A DNA stretch of 64,000 bases from Mycetocola reblochoni REB411. GTDB taxonomy: Bacteria; Actinomycetota; Actinomycetes; Actinomycetales; Microbacteriaceae. Below are positions 28,951-38,121 of the stretch, in pieces. Position numbers and translations under genes: made by a program. A model generated the notes under the pieces. It was given only the letters and a program-made list of their open reading frames with translations, had not been told where the DNA came from and made no database searches. How positions within the stretch are numbered: position 1 is the stretch's first letter; the number at the start of each line of letters is the position of its first letter. The stretch is from positions 1 to 64,000 of the forward strand of contig NZ_FUKR01000058.1 in assembly GCF_900163835.1 (NCBI RefSeq), read 5' to 3'.

Positions 28951-29077
28951 CGAATGGTCGTCGATCCCCGGATCGCGGCGACGTCCCGGAATCCCACCCC
29001 CGCTGTCTTCCGGAGACGAGTACCCGAACGTTCGCGACAGGACCCCTGTGTCGGTGGGATCTGGAGGCATTCACCCC

Positions 29078-30313
29078 GTGGCAAACAGCACAGACCCGAC
29101 CCGGAACCCGGGACACGGCGACGACGCCGCTCCCGCCAGGGACGCGGCCGCGCCGATGACCCGACGGCAGCTTCGCGAGATGCGCCAGGCGCAGGAGGAC
29201 GCCGTCCGCCGCGTCGATGAGGCGTCGGGACCGGTCGAGGCGTCGGGACCGGTCGAGCCGTCGGTGCCCGTGTCGGCTCCGCAGCCCGCACCTCGTGCCT
29301 CCGAGCGTCCCGGTTCCGTGCGCCCGGCCGCCGGTGGGGGCGCGGGCGACGACCGCACCCCCGAGCGATCACGTGTTCTGCCCGCCGAGATCAGCAGCCA
29401 CGATGCGGTCCACCCGCTCGACACCCTCCCGCTGCCGAGCGTCGCCCGCCGTCCCTCCGCCTCGCGCCGATCCGCTGCCCCCGCCCGCCCCCGCTCGGCG
29501 GCCAGCGCGACGATTTCCCTCTCCTCCTTCTCCGCGGCACCGCCGGCGGCCCGTGCTCGGCGCCGCGCCCCGCGCACGGCCGCGGCCGCGCCGCGCAAGT
29601 CGGTCAAGACCTCGCTCATCGTCGGGCTCGCCGTCCCCGGACTGTTCGCGACCGCCGCACTGCCCGCGTATGCGCTCGGCGGCGACGGCTCGGTCGCGGA
29701 CGCCAAGGCCAGCCTCAGCGGAGTGGCTCAGAGCCAGTCGCTCTCCGTCTCGGCCGAGGTCGCTCCCGTCGACCTCGCGGCCGACGACTACGGCACGAGC
29801 AACGGCTCGGACCAGATCGCGGCGTCCGCGGCCGGATCCGGTGACACGGCCGGCGCGCTCGACTCCTACCTCAACGCCTCGGACGACGGCTGGTGGCGTC
29901 CCCTTCCCGGCCCGATCACCTCGCCCTACGGTCCCCGCAACCTCATCTGCAACGCCGTCGGCTGCTCCAACTCGGTGCATGAGGGCATCGACTTCGGCAA
30001 CGACTGCGGCACTCCCATCCGAGCGGTGGCCGACGGCAGGGTGACCTTCGTCGGCGACGCGGGCGGCTACGGCAACCGCGTGATCCTCGAGCACGACGAC
30101 GAGGACGGCCAGAAGCTCGAGACCGTCTACGGCCACCTGCTCAGTGGCTCGATGTCCGTTCAGGTCGGCGACGAGGTGTCCGGCGGCCAGATCATCGCCG
30201 AGGTCGGTGCGACCGGGGTCGTCAGCGGCTGCCACCTCGACCTCAAGATCATGCTCGATGGCGACACGACCGACCCCGACCCGTTCCTCGTGGGCAAGGG
30301 CGTCACCGTCTGA
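29078..30313 (+). CDS. Membrane-anchored M23 (LytM-like) peptidase-family protein, altered zinc site
   Basis: A 411-aa protein with a long disordered Pro/Ala/Ser-rich cytoplasmic stretch (residues 1-185), a transmembrane or signal segment (TSLIVGLAVPGLFATAALPAYA) and an extracellular M23 domain from about residue 280. It has HEGIDFG (His301, Asp305) and YGHL (His353). The usual HLHFEV is HLDLKI, so the second His of the HxH motif is Asp388. Either Asp serves as a ligand or the protein is a non-hydrolytic wall factor. The GTG start has GGAGG at 29063-29067, spacing 10. The frame is open upstream to 28901 without domain content. Confidence 0.82.
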   Translation: MANSTDPTRNPGHGDDAAPARDAAAPMTRRQLREMRQAQEDAVRRVDEASGPVEASGPVEPSVPVSAPQPAPRASERPGSVRPAAGGGAGDDRTPERSRVLPAEISSHDAVHPLDTLPLPSVARRPSASRRSAAPARPRSAASATISLSSFSAAPPAARARRRAPRTAAAAPRKSVKTSLIVGLAVPGLFATAALPAYALGGDGSVADAKASLSGVAQSQSLSVSAEVAPVDLAADDYGTSNGSDQIAASAAGSGDTAGALDSYLNASDDGWWRPLPGPITSPYGPRNLICNAVGCSNSVHEGIDFGNDCGTPIRAVADGRVTFVGDAGGYGNRVILEHDDEDGQKLETVYGHLLSGSMSVQVGDEVSGGQIIAEVGATGVVSGCHLDLKIMLDGDTTDPDPFLVGKGVTV

Positions 30314-30327
30314 CCCCTCACCGACGA

Positions 30328-30361
30328 CGGAGGGCCCCGACCGAACGGTCGGGGCCCTCCG
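30328..30361. terminator. Strong hairpin terminator between convergent genes
   Basis: A perfect 15-bp stem around a GAAC loop, 15 nt after the M23 gene stop and 16 nt before the convergent glycosyltransferase stop. Its core CCCCGACCGAACGGTCGGGG is nearly identical to the terminator core at 44277-44296. Confidence 0.8.
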
Positions 30362-30376
30362 CAGTTCGCGGCGGGA

Positions 30377-31513
30377 TCAGAGGTCGGCGTGCAGCTGCCA
30401 GATCTGCTCGCCCGTGGACGCCCAGCTGTAGGCGCGGGCGCGGTCCTGACCGATGACCGCGAGCTCCGCCCGGCGTTCCTCGTCGGAGACGAGCGCGGCG
30501 ATCGTCGCCGCGAGTCGCACGCTGAAGCCCTCGCCGTCGAGCGGGACGACCTCAGCCGAGTCCCCGGCGACCTCGCGGAGGGAGGCGTCGTCGGAGATCA
30601 CGACGGGTGTGCCGAAGCTGAACGCCTCCAGCGCCGGAAGGCCGAAGCCGACCGCGCGCGACGGCAGAACGAAGGCGTCCGCCCTGTCGTACAGCACGGC
30701 GAGATCGGCGTTGCTGACCCGGCCGAGGGCCCGCACGCGGTCCGGGTCGACCCCCGAGGAGGCGAGCACGGCCGCCACCGAGACCTCGCCCCACGGCTCG
30801 CCGCCGACGATGAGGAGACGGGCGTCCGCCAGTGCGGGCTCCGCGAGCGCCGCCACCAGCTCGGTCAGCCCGCGGCGGGGGTCGAGGTCGCCCTGCGCGA
30901 GCAGGTAGTGCTCGGGCAGCTCCAGGCGCTGGGCGCGCCACTCCGCGTCGACGGGGAGCGTCAGCTGGGGTGACACGCCGTGCTCGATGACGCGCACCCG
31001 ATCGCCGAGCGCGACGATCTCGGTCAGCTGCGCAGCCACGGCGTGGGAGGGCACGATGACGGCGTCGGCGAACTTCCGCGCCCGGCGCAGCATCGCCTTC
31101 TGCCAGGCGACCTCGGAACTGTGCAGGGACTTCGGGTGGGTCCACGCGAGCGTGTTGTGGACCGTGACGACGGACTGCGCGCTCTCGTAGCGACGGTCGT
31201 GCTTGCGCAGTGGGGCGAGCAGGTCGGGGGCGTGCAGCATGCCGGGGGCGATGCCGGTCGCGAGGCCCAGCTGCCACGCGGTGCGCAGCTCGCGGTGGGG
31301 GAGCGGCGAGACGTGCAGGTCCGCCAGGCCGGGCAGCCGTTCCGCGATCGCGGCCGCACCGGCGCTCCCGCTCGCCGACACGATCCCCTCGACGACGCAG
31401 TTGCGCGGCGCGGTCGCGATGAGCGCGCGGGCGAGCTCCTCGGCGTACCGCGAGACGGAGGTGGGCTGCTCGACGGTGAGCCGGTCGAGGACGAGGCGAA
31501 GCACCGCGCTCAT
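30377..31513 (-). CDS. GT4-type glycosyltransferase
   Basis: A 378-aa GT-B fold enzyme of the GT1/GT4 type. The N-terminal half has the acceptor-side fold including SVVTVHNTLAWTHP. The C-terminal half carries the nucleotide-sugar motif FVLPSRAVGFGLPALEAFSFGTPVVISDDASLREVAGD (residues about 285-325; shown as a span), with the E..FG..E signature. It probably adds a sugar, perhaps mannose or rhamnose, to a wall or lipid-linked glycan. The ATG overlaps the rmlD stop by 4 nt, suggesting use of dTDP-rhamnose, but this is contextual. The donor and acceptor are not determinable by eye. Confidence 0.85.
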   Translation of the reverse strand: MSAVLRLVLDRLTVEQPTSVSRYAEELARALIATAPRNCVVEGIVSASGSAGAAAIAERLPGLADLHVSPLPHRELRTAWQLGLATGIAPGMLHAPDLLAPLRKHDRRYESAQSVVTVHNTLAWTHPKSLHSSEVAWQKAMLRRARKFADAVIVPSHAVAAQLTEIVALGDRVRVIEHGVSPQLTLPVDAEWRAQRLELPEHYLLAQGDLDPRRGLTELVAALAEPALADARLLIVGGEPWGEVSVAAVLASSGVDPDRVRALGRVSNADLAVLYDRADAFVLPSRAVGFGLPALEAFSFGTPVVISDDASLREVAGDSAEVVPLDGEGFSVRLAATIAALVSDEERRAELAVIGQDRARAYSWASTGEQIWQLHADL

Positions 31514-32379
31514 GCGTCCGCCCCTGCGGGGGGTGCGACGGCCCCGACGGCGACCGCCTCCTCGAGCGCCTCGCGCCAGTCGCGCGGGGCAGCGATGCCG
31601 ACGCGGGCCCAGGCGTCGTGGCCGAGAACGGAGTAGGCCGGACGGGGCGCTGGCCGGACGAAGGCGGTGCTGTCGGTCGGCTGCACGCGCTCCGGGTCGA
31701 GGCCGGAGAGCTCGAACACGGCCCGGGCGAAGCCGTACCAGCTCGTCTGGCCGGCGTTCGTCCCGTGGTAGATCCCTGCGGGAACGCCGGCGTCGACGAG
31801 CCGCGAGATCTGCTCGGCGAGGTCCCTCGTCCACGTGGGCTGCCCGAGCTGGTCGTCGACGACCTGCACGGTGTCGCGGCTGCGCGCGAGCGTGAGCATC
31901 GTACGGGCGAAGTTGGGACCGCCGGCGCCGTAGAGCCACGCCGTCCGGACGACGGCCGTGCCGTCGGGGTGCGCGGCGAGGGCCTGCTCCTCTCCCGCCG
32001 CCTTGGTGCGGCCGTAGGCGCTGACCGGACCCCGTGGCGCCGACTCGGCGTACGGGGTCGTCGCCGTTCCGGGGAAGACGTAGTCGGTCGACACCTGGAT
32101 GAGGCTCGCCCCGTGGCGCTCGGCCGCCTCCGCGAGCAGGCGCGGCCCGGTCGCGTTGACGGCGAGGGCGCGCTCCTCGTCCGTCTCGGCGGCGTCGACG
32201 GCCGTGTAGGCGGCGGCGTTGATCACGACGTCGTGCCCCGCGACGGTCTCATCGACCGCGGCGGGGTCGGTGACGTCGAGCTCGGCCCTGGTGAGGGCGG
32301 TCAGTCGATGGTCGCCGAGCACGGTGATCAGGTCCTGGCCGAGCATCCCGCCCGCACCGGTGATGAGTATGCGCCCCAT
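31510..32379 (-). CDS. rmlD: dTDP-4-dehydrorhamnose reductase
   Basis: A 289-aa SDR-type reductase for the last step of dTDP-L-rhamnose synthesis. It has the Rossmann motif ITGAGGMLGQD, NAAAYTAVDAAE, the catalytic STDYVFPG and YGRTKAAGE (YxxxK), and the conserved LYGAGGPNF and DQLGQPTW stretches. The ATG has AGGAGG ideally spaced upstream. rmlC and rmlA lie 4 kb away on the opposite strand; rmlB is not in the window. Confidence 0.95.
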   Translation of the reverse strand: MGRILITGAGGMLGQDLITVLGDHRLTALTRAELDVTDPAAVDETVAGHDVVINAAAYTAVDAAETDEERALAVNATGPRLLAEAAERHGASLIQVSTDYVFPGTATTPYAESAPRGPVSAYGRTKAAGEEQALAAHPDGTAVVRTAWLYGAGGPNFARTMLTLARSRDTVQVVDDQLGQPTWTRDLAEQISRLVDAGVPAGIYHGTNAGQTSWYGFARAVFELSGLDPERVQPTDSTAFVRPAPRPAYSVLGHDAWARVGIAAPRDWREALEEAVAVGAVAPPAGADA

Positions 32380-32432
32380 GTGTCCCTCCTGTTCGCCCCC
32401 CGGCCGTGTGCACCGGGCAGACGTGCTCGAGT

Positions 32433-34988
32433 CTAGTTGTCGGTGTCCTGCGGGAGCTGACCACTGGGGCCGAAACCCGTGACGCGGACGACCGCCTCGC
32501 CGCGCTGGACCGACGCGGCGAGGTCGACGCTCGCGGTGATGCTCCAGCCGCGCTCGTCGTGCGGGTCCTCGATGATCTGCCTGACCCGCCAGCTGTCCCT
32601 GCCCCTGTCGACGAGGAACAGCTCGGGGCTGCGCGCGGACGGCCCCGTCCCGATGGCGTCGTGCTCGTCCCAGTAGCCGTCGGCCGCATCCGCCCAGGCA
32701 TCGGCCGTCATGCCGATGCCGGAGTCGAGGGCGCCGAGCGCGTCGTAGTCCTCGCGCTCGAGGAGCAGGACGCGACGGAACATCTCGTTCCTGACCATCA
32801 CGGTGAAGGCGACGGGGGAGTCGAGGACGCTGCGCGGCCTGACCTCCGCCTCGACCGCGGGGCGGGCGACGGCGTCCGGGTCGGCGAGCAGCGCCCACTC
32901 GTCGAGCAGGCTCGAGTCGGTCTGCGCCACCACCTCGCCGAGCCAGCTGATCAGGTCGCTGAGCGCCTCGCTCTTCTTCTCGTCGGGGATCGTCTGCCGG
33001 AACGCCCTCACGGCGTCGGACAGGTAGCGCAGCAGCACGCCCTCCGAGCGCTGGATGCCGTGGAACGCAACGAACTCGCCGAAGGTCATGGCCCGCTCAT
33101 ACATCTCGCGCACCACCGACTTGGGGCGCAGCTCCTGGTCGCCGACCCAGGGCGAGGCCGCCCGGTACTCCTCGAAGGCCGCGGTCAGCAGCTCGTCGAG
33201 GGGCTTCGGGTGGGTGACCTGCTCGATGAGCTCCATGCGGGTGTCGTAGTCGACCCCGTCCGCCTTGAGCGCCTGGATGGCCTCCCCCCTCGCCCTGTGC
33301 TCCTGGGAGAGCAGCACCGGTCGGGGATCGTCGAGCGTCGCCTCGACGATGGAGACGATGTCGAGCGCGTACTCCACGCGGAGCGGGTCGTCGTCGTCCC
33401 TCGGCTCGATGAGCTCGAACGCGGCGAGGGCGAACGGGGACAGCGGCTGGTTGAGGGCGAAGCCTGGCTGCACGTCGACGGTCACCTCGAAGCGCACGGC
33501 GCCGGCGTCGTCGACGGTGCGGACCACGACACCCGAGCGCAGCAGCGCCTGCACGATGCGGATCGTCTGGACGGCGAGGGCGCGCTGCCTGCTCCGCGGC
33601 TCGTGGTTGTCGAACACGAGCGCCCGCAGGATGGCGAAGGCGTCCCCGCCGCGGGCGATCACCGCGAGCACCATGGCGTGCGAGATGCGCATCTGCGACA
33701 CGAGGGTCTCCGGCGCCTTCGCGATGAGGCGGTCGAAGGAGGGCTCGCCCCAGCTGACGAAGCCGTCGGGGGCCTTCTTCCGGACGATCTTGCGCTTCTT
33801 CTTGGGGTCGTCACCGGCCTTCTGGACGGCCTTGAGGTTGTCGATCTCGTGCTCGGGGGCCTGCGCGATCACCGTTCCGGCCGTGTCGTAGCCCGCCCGG
33901 CCCGCGCGTCCGGCGATCTGGTGGAACTCTCTGGCGCTCAGCTGGCGCATGCGGGTGCCGTCGTACTTGGTCAGCGCGGTGAACAGCACCGTGCGGATGG
34001 GAACGTTGATCCCGACGCCGAGGGTGTCCGTGCCGCAGATGATCGGCAGCAGGCCGTCCTGGGCGAGTCGCTCGACCAGACGCCGGTACTTGGGCAGCAT
34101 CCCCGCGTGGTGCACGCCGATGCCGAGGCGGAGGAGGCGGTTGAGGGTCGTGCCGAAGCCGGAGCTGAAACGGAACCCGGCGATCGCCTCGCCGATCTGG
34201 TCCCGCGCCCCCCGCGACACCAGGCCCATGCCGGCCAGGCCCTGCGCACGCTCCAGCGCCTGGGCCTGCGAGAAGTGCACGATGTAGACCGGTGCCCTCC
34301 CCGTGTGGATGATCTCGTCGACCGTCTCGTGCACCGGAGTGGTCGCGTAGTCGAAGCTCAGCGGGACGGGTCGCTCCACCCCGGTGACCTCCACCGTGGG
34401 GCGTCCGGTCCGCCTGCTGAGGTCCGCGGCCAGCTCGCTGACGTCGCCGAGCGTCGCCGACATGAGCAGGAACTGCGCGTGCGGGAGCGTGAGCAGGGGC
34501 ACCTGCCACGCCCAGCCCCTGTCGGGGTCGCCGTAGTAGTGGAACTCGTCCATGACGACGGTGCCGACGGGGGTGTCCTCGCCGTGGCGGAGAGACAGGT
34601 TCGCCAGGATCTCCGCCGTGCAGCAGATGATGTCGGCGTCGGGGTTGACGGCGGAGTCGCCCGTCATCATGCCGACCCTGTCGGCGCCGAAGATGTCGAC
34701 GAGGGCGAAGAACTTCTCCGACACCAGCGCCTTGATCGGCGCCGTGTAGTAGCTGCGCTCGCCGCGGGCCACCGAGACGGCGTGCGCGGCGATCGCCACC
34801 ATCGACTTCCCCGTGCCCGTCGGGGTCGACAGGATCACGTTGGCCCCGGCGACGAGCTCGAATGCGGCCTCCTCCTGCGCGGGGTAGAGGGTCAGCCCCC
34901 GGTCGGACGCCCAGGACTCGAACACGTCGAAGACGGCGTCCTGCTCGGCCTCGGGGGTGTCGGCGAGGCGATCGGCGAACGCGGTCAC
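32433..34988 (-). CDS. DEAD/DEAH-box RNA helicase with DUF3516 C-terminal domain
   Basis: An 851-aa superfamily 2 helicase of the Ski2-like actinobacterial type. Walker A is TPTGTGKS (55-62) and the Walker B/DExH box is DEFH (147-150). Motif III SATLGDVSE, motif V GTDTLGVGINVP and motif VI QIAGRAGRAG are all intact. The C-terminal ~400 residues match the DUF3516 layout. The protein probably unwinds structured RNA. GTG is taken as start because it overlaps the upstream mannosyltransferase stop (GTGA); a longer open frame adds only 14 residues. Its place between a sugar transferase and rmlD is odd for an RNA helicase. Confidence 0.92.
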   Translation of the reverse strand: MTAFADRLADTPEAEQDAVFDVFESWASDRGLTLYPAQEEAAFELVAGANVILSTPTGTGKSMVAIAAHAVSVARGERSYYTAPIKALVSEKFFALVDIFGADRVGMMTGDSAVNPDADIICCTAEILANLSLRHGEDTPVGTVVMDEFHYYGDPDRGWAWQVPLLTLPHAQFLLMSATLGDVSELAADLSRRTGRPTVEVTGVERPVPLSFDYATTPVHETVDEIIHTGRAPVYIVHFSQAQALERAQGLAGMGLVSRGARDQIGEAIAGFRFSSGFGTTLNRLLRLGIGVHHAGMLPKYRRLVERLAQDGLLPIICGTDTLGVGINVPIRTVLFTALTKYDGTRMRQLSAREFHQIAGRAGRAGYDTAGTVIAQAPEHEIDNLKAVQKAGDDPKKKRKIVRKKAPDGFVSWGEPSFDRLIAKAPETLVSQMRISHAMVLAVIARGGDAFAILRALVFDNHEPRSRQRALAVQTIRIVQALLRSGVVVRTVDDAGAVRFEVTVDVQPGFALNQPLSPFALAAFELIEPRDDDDPLRVEYALDIVSIVEATLDDPRPVLLSQEHRARGEAIQALKADGVDYDTRMELIEQVTHPKPLDELLTAAFEEYRAASPWVGDQELRPKSVVREMYERAMTFGEFVAFHGIQRSEGVLLRYLSDAVRAFRQTIPDEKKSEALSDLISWLGEVVAQTDSSLLDEWALLADPDAVARPAVEAEVRPRSVLDSPVAFTVMVRNEMFRRVLLLEREDYDALGALDSGIGMTADAWADAADGYWDEHDAIGTGPSARSPELFLVDRGRDSWRVRQIIEDPHDERGWSITASVDLAASVQRGEAVVRVTGFGPSGQLPQDTDN

Positions 34989-35737
34989 CTGCGGGCTCCC
35001 CGCCGGCCGAGGCGGCGGACGAGGCCCCACCCGGTCACCCGCACCATCGCCTCGGCGACGATCGCGGTGCTCATCTTGGAGTGGCCGAGCTGCCGCTCGC
35101 GGAAGACGATGGGGTGCTCGACGACGCGGTAGCCGGCGTCGAGCGTCTCCAGGGTCATGCCGACCTGGAAGATGTATCCGTGCGCGTGCACCTCGTCGAA
35201 GTCGATGGCGCGCAGCGCCTCCGCCGTGTACACGCGGTACCCGGCGGTGGCGTCTTTCACGTCGATGCCGAGGGCGGCCCTGACGTACCAGTTGCCCCCT
35301 CGGCTGAGCAGCTGCCGCCGTCGCGGCCAGTCCTCGATCCCTCCGCCGGGGACCCAGCGTGAGCCGATGACCAGCCCCACGCCGTCCCTGGCGCCCTCGG
35401 CGGCCAGGCGGAGCATCGCCGGCAGCTGGTCGGCCGGGTGCGAGCCGTCGGCGTCCATCTCGACGAGGTAGCGGTAGCCGGCCGACAGCCCCCAGCTAAA
35501 GCCCTGCAGGTACGCGGTTCCGAGCCCGAGCTTGCCGCTGCGGTGCATGACGGTGACCCGGGGCTCCTCGGCGGCGATGCGGTCGGCGAGCTCGCCGGTG
35601 CCGTCGGGGGAGTTGTCGTCCACGACCAGCACGTCGACGTCGTCGAGGGTGGACAGGATGCGCTCCAGCACGAGGGGGATGTTCTCGACCTCGTTGTAGC
35701 AGGGCACGATGACCAGCGCGCGGCCGGGGTCAGGCAT
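34985..35737 (-). CDS. Polyprenol-phosphate mannosyltransferase (DPM1/Ppm1-like GT2)
   Basis: A 250-aa GT2 enzyme. It has IVPCYNEVENIPLVLERIL, VDDNSPDGTG, the metal-binding EMDADGSHP (DxD) and ATAGYRVY near the C-terminal catalytic region, typical of dolichol-phosphate mannose synthases without membrane helices. It should move mannose from GDP-mannose to polyprenyl phosphate, giving the donor for GT39/GT-C enzymes such as that encoded at 58750-60297. It overlaps gtrA by 8 nt upstream and the helicase by 4 nt downstream. A glucose donor is possible. Confidence 0.9.
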   Translation of the reverse strand: MPDPGRALVIVPCYNEVENIPLVLERILSTLDDVDVLVVDDNSPDGTGELADRIAAEEPRVTVMHRSGKLGLGTAYLQGFSWGLSAGYRYLVEMDADGSHPADQLPAMLRLAAEGARDGVGLVIGSRWVPGGGIEDWPRRRQLLSRGGNWYVRAALGIDVKDATAGYRVYTAEALRAIDFDEVHAHGYIFQVGMTLETLDAGYRVVEHPIVFRERQLGHSKMSTAIVAEAMVRVTGWGLVRRLGRRGARR

Positions 35738-36338
35738 GACGGTCCTCTCCCGTCAGCGTGGCGACGCCGCCGGTGGCGGGTGCGGTGGGGGTCAGGACGG
35801 ACCCCGGCCCGGTCGGGCGTGCTGCGGCGCGCCCCCTGTCCTCGGTCGGCGTCCTGTCGCGGTACACCCAGGTCCTCAGCAGCGCGAAGCGGAACGCGGT
35901 GCCGAGCCCGAGCCCCACGACGTTGCTGGCGATGTTGTCGGCGACGATCGAGGTGAAGCCCAGCACGTAGTGGCTCACCCACAGGCATCCGAGCGTGATC
36001 GCCATGCCGCCGAGCGACACCAGCACGACCTGGACGAACTCCGTCCCGACGGTCATCCGGCCGGGGCCGCCTCCCGCACGGCCGCGCCGGAACGTCCAGC
36101 TGCGGTTGCCCAGCCAGTTGAGGACGATGGCGACGCTGACGCTGATGGTCTTGGCGCCGAGCGGCGACTGCCAGGGGACGTCGGTGCCGAAGACGCCGAG
36201 CCGGAGCAGGTTGAACAGGGTCACGTCGACGACGAACCCGACGCCGCCGACGACGAGGAACTTGGCCAGCGACGCCGACAGGTGGCGGATGCGACGCCTC
36301 AGGCGCGACGGTGTGCCGTCGATGGGCGGTGGCGTCAC
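35730..36338 (-). CDS. GtrA-family membrane protein
   Basis: A 202-aa protein with four transmembrane helices in the GtrA pattern. The first helix carries FLVVGGVGFVVDVTLFNLLR, and NWLGNRSWTFR follows the second. The C-terminal tail is longer than usual and Pro/Thr-rich. GtrA proteins are thought to help flip polyprenyl-linked sugars, which fits its overlap with the polyprenol-phosphate sugar transferase. The start is GTG with AGAGGA 5 nt upstream. A TAAGAT -10 box on the minus strand (36414-36419) could drive this five-gene run. Confidence 0.88.
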   Translation of the reverse strand: MTPPPIDGTPSRLRRRIRHLSASLAKFLVVGGVGFVVDVTLFNLLRLGVFGTDVPWQSPLGAKTISVSVAIVLNWLGNRSWTFRRGRAGGGPGRMTVGTEFVQVVLVSLGGMAITLGCLWVSHYVLGFTSIVADNIASNVVGLGLGTAFRFALLRTWVYRDRTPTEDRGRAAARPTGPGSVLTPTAPATGGVATLTGEDRHA

Positions 36339-36413
36339 GAGGTCCTCTATCGGGTATCGGGAGTGGAACGGCGACCTCGGGAGGGTGTCCTGCAGTCTTG
36401 ACGTGAGGCCTTC

Positions 36414-36419
36414 ATCTTA
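36414..36419 (-). promoter_or_regulatory. -10 box for the gtrA-to-GT4 gene run
   Basis: TAAGAT on the minus strand in the divergent gtrA/rmlC region, giving a leader of about 70 nt. The tandem TATCGGGTATCGGG between it and the gene may also matter. Confidence 0.4.
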
Positions 36420-36584
36420 CTGTGCACCTCGTGCGCATGGGAGGGCGCTGTGGCGATCGGATCGGCGGGGGGAATGCGGGGTCGGCGGGCGCGGCCGCTG
36501 GTGCCCCTCCGCTCCCCGGCGTCGCTTGGGCACGTCGCTCCCAGGCGTCGGCGGCGTGCTCGCGGCGCGGTCAGGCGCGATTGC

Positions 36585-36590
36585 TAGGAT
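36585..36590 (+). promoter_or_regulatory. Leaderless-type extended -10 box for rmlC
   Basis: TAGGAT, preceded by TGC as an extended -10, ends 6 nt before the rmlC GTG at 36597. It supports leaderless transcription. Confidence 0.55.
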
Positions 36591-36596
36591 TCCCCC

Positions 36597-37229
36597 GTGC
36601 AGATCCGCGAACTCACCATCCCCGACAGCTACGAGATCACCCCCCAGGTGTTCGGCGACGACCGCGGGGTGTTCCTCGAGTGGTACCGCTTCGACCGCCT
36701 CGAGGAGACCATCGGCCACAGCCTCGACCTGCGTCAGGCCAACACCTCGATGTCCTCCCGCGGGACGCTGCGGGGGATCCACTTCGCCGACATCCCGCCG
36801 AGCCAGGCCAAGTACGTGACCGTCACTCACGGCGCGGTCGTCGACTACATCGTCGACATCCGCGTCGGCTCGCCCACCTTCGGCCAGTGGGACTCCGTGC
36901 TCCTCGACGACGTCGACCGCCGCGCCGTCTACCTGGCCGAGGGCCTCGGGCACGCCTTCGTCGCCCTGACCGACCGGGCGACCGTGAGCTACCTGGTGTC
37001 CTCGACCTACGCCGCGGAGCGCGAGCACGGCGTGAACCCGCTCGACCCCGACATCGGCCTGGCCATCCCCGAGGCGGCCGGCGAGCTGCTGCTGTCCGAG
37101 AAGGACACCGCGGCGCCGAGTCTCGCCGAGGCGGCCAACGCCGGCCTGCTGCCCACCTGGTCGCAGGCGAGGGAGTTCTACGCACAGCTCAACGCGGGCG
37201 GCACGCACGAAGGGGGACAGGGCTCATGA
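36597..37229 (+). CDS. rmlC: dTDP-4-dehydrorhamnose 3,5-epimerase
   Basis: A 210-aa cupin epimerase of the dTDP-L-rhamnose pathway. Visible are [29 protein letters not shown] with the catalytic His, [19 protein letters not shown], and the later GLGHAFVAL and YLVSSTYA. The length is slightly above the 180-200 aa norm because of the C-terminal tail. The GTG start is fixed by the promoter 6 nt upstream. It is coupled to rmlA by ATGA. Confidence 0.95.
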   Translation: MQIRELTIPDSYEITPQVFGDDRGVFLEWYRFDRLEETIGHSLDLRQANTSMSSRGTLRGIHFADIPPSQAKYVTVTHGAVVDYIVDIRVGSPTFGQWDSVLLDDVDRRAVYLAEGLGHAFVALTDRATVSYLVSSTYAAEREHGVNPLDPDIGLAIPEAAGELLLSEKDTAAPSLAEAANAGLLPTWSQAREFYAQLNAGGTHEGGQGS

Positions 37230-38092
37230 AGGGCATCATCCTCGCCGGGGGATCCGGTACCAGGCTTTGGCCGATCACCAAGGGCATCTCCAAGCAGCTG
37301 ATGCCGATCTACGACAAGCCGATGGTGTACTACCCGCTGTCGACGCTGATGATGGCCGGCATCAGCGAGGTGCTGATCATCACCACCCCCGAGTACAACG
37401 ACCAGTTCCGCGCGCTCCTCGGCGACGGCTCCGAGCTGGGCATGCGGATCGAGTACGCCGTCCAGCCCTCGCCGGACGGCCTGGCGCAGGCCTTCGTCAT
37501 CGGCGAGGAGTTCATCGGCGACGACAGCGTCGCCCTCGTCCTCGGCGACAACATCTTCCACGGGGTCGGCCTCGGCTCGGCCCTCACGAGCGGGCCCGAG
37601 TCGCTCAGCGGGGCGCAGATCTTCGCCTACCAGGTCTCCAACCCGCGGGCGTACGGCGTCGTCGAGTTCGACGAGTCCATGACGGCCGTGTCCATCGAGG
37701 AGAAGCCGGCGGAGCCGAAGTCCAGCTACGCCGTCCCGGGCCTGTACTTCTATGACAACTCCGTCATCGAGGTCGCCAAGTCGATCACGCCGAGCGAGCG
37801 CGGCGAGCTCGAGATCTCCTCCGTCAATGAGCACTACCTCGATGCGGGAACGCTGCAGGTGCAGGTGCTCGAGCGCGGGACCGCCTGGCTCGACACCGGC
37901 ACCTTCGAGTCGATGATGCAGGCCGCCGACTACGTCCGCGTCATCGAGCACCGCCAGGGCTACAAGGTCGGCTGCATCGAGGAGATCGCCTGGCGGGCCG
38001 GCTGGATCGACGACGAGCAGCTGCGCACCCTCGCGGCTCCGCTCATCAAGAGCGGATACGGCCAGTACCTGGTCGACCTCCTCGACTCCTAG
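37226..38092 (+). CDS. rmlA: Glucose-1-phosphate thymidylyltransferase
   Basis: A 288-aa nucleotidyltransferase that makes dTDP-glucose, the first step to dTDP-L-rhamnose. The N-terminal [16 protein letters not shown] and [22 protein letters not shown] are diagnostic. VLGDNIFHG supplies the metal-binding Asp, and VEEKP-like [21 protein letters not shown] follows. The length is standard. The ATG overlaps the rmlC stop by 4 nt. The product step before RmlC, catalysed by RmlB, must be encoded elsewhere. Confidence 0.96.
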   Translation: MKGIILAGGSGTRLWPITKGISKQLMPIYDKPMVYYPLSTLMMAGISEVLIITTPEYNDQFRALLGDGSELGMRIEYAVQPSPDGLAQAFVIGEEFIGDDSVALVLGDNIFHGVGLGSALTSGPESLSGAQIFAYQVSNPRAYGVVEFDESMTAVSIEEKPAEPKSSYAVPGLYFYDNSVIEVAKSITPSERGELEISSVNEHYLDAGTLQVQVLERGTAWLDTGTFESMMQAADYVRVIEHRQGYKVGCIEEIAWRAGWIDDEQLRTLAAPLIKSGYGQYLVDLLDS

Positions 38093-38121
38093 CCGCGCAT
38101 CGGTTCGGCCGGACGGTCGGC

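Noticed and set aside
28879-29077. c-di-AMP (ydaO) riboswitch upstream of the M23 gene
   Set aside because: Short pieces look similar but the conserved paired core elements could not be found. Left as a test in the findings, not called.
32406-35132. 908-residue plus-strand open frame opposite the helicase
   Set aside because: Antisense shadow; the minus strand has all helicase motifs.
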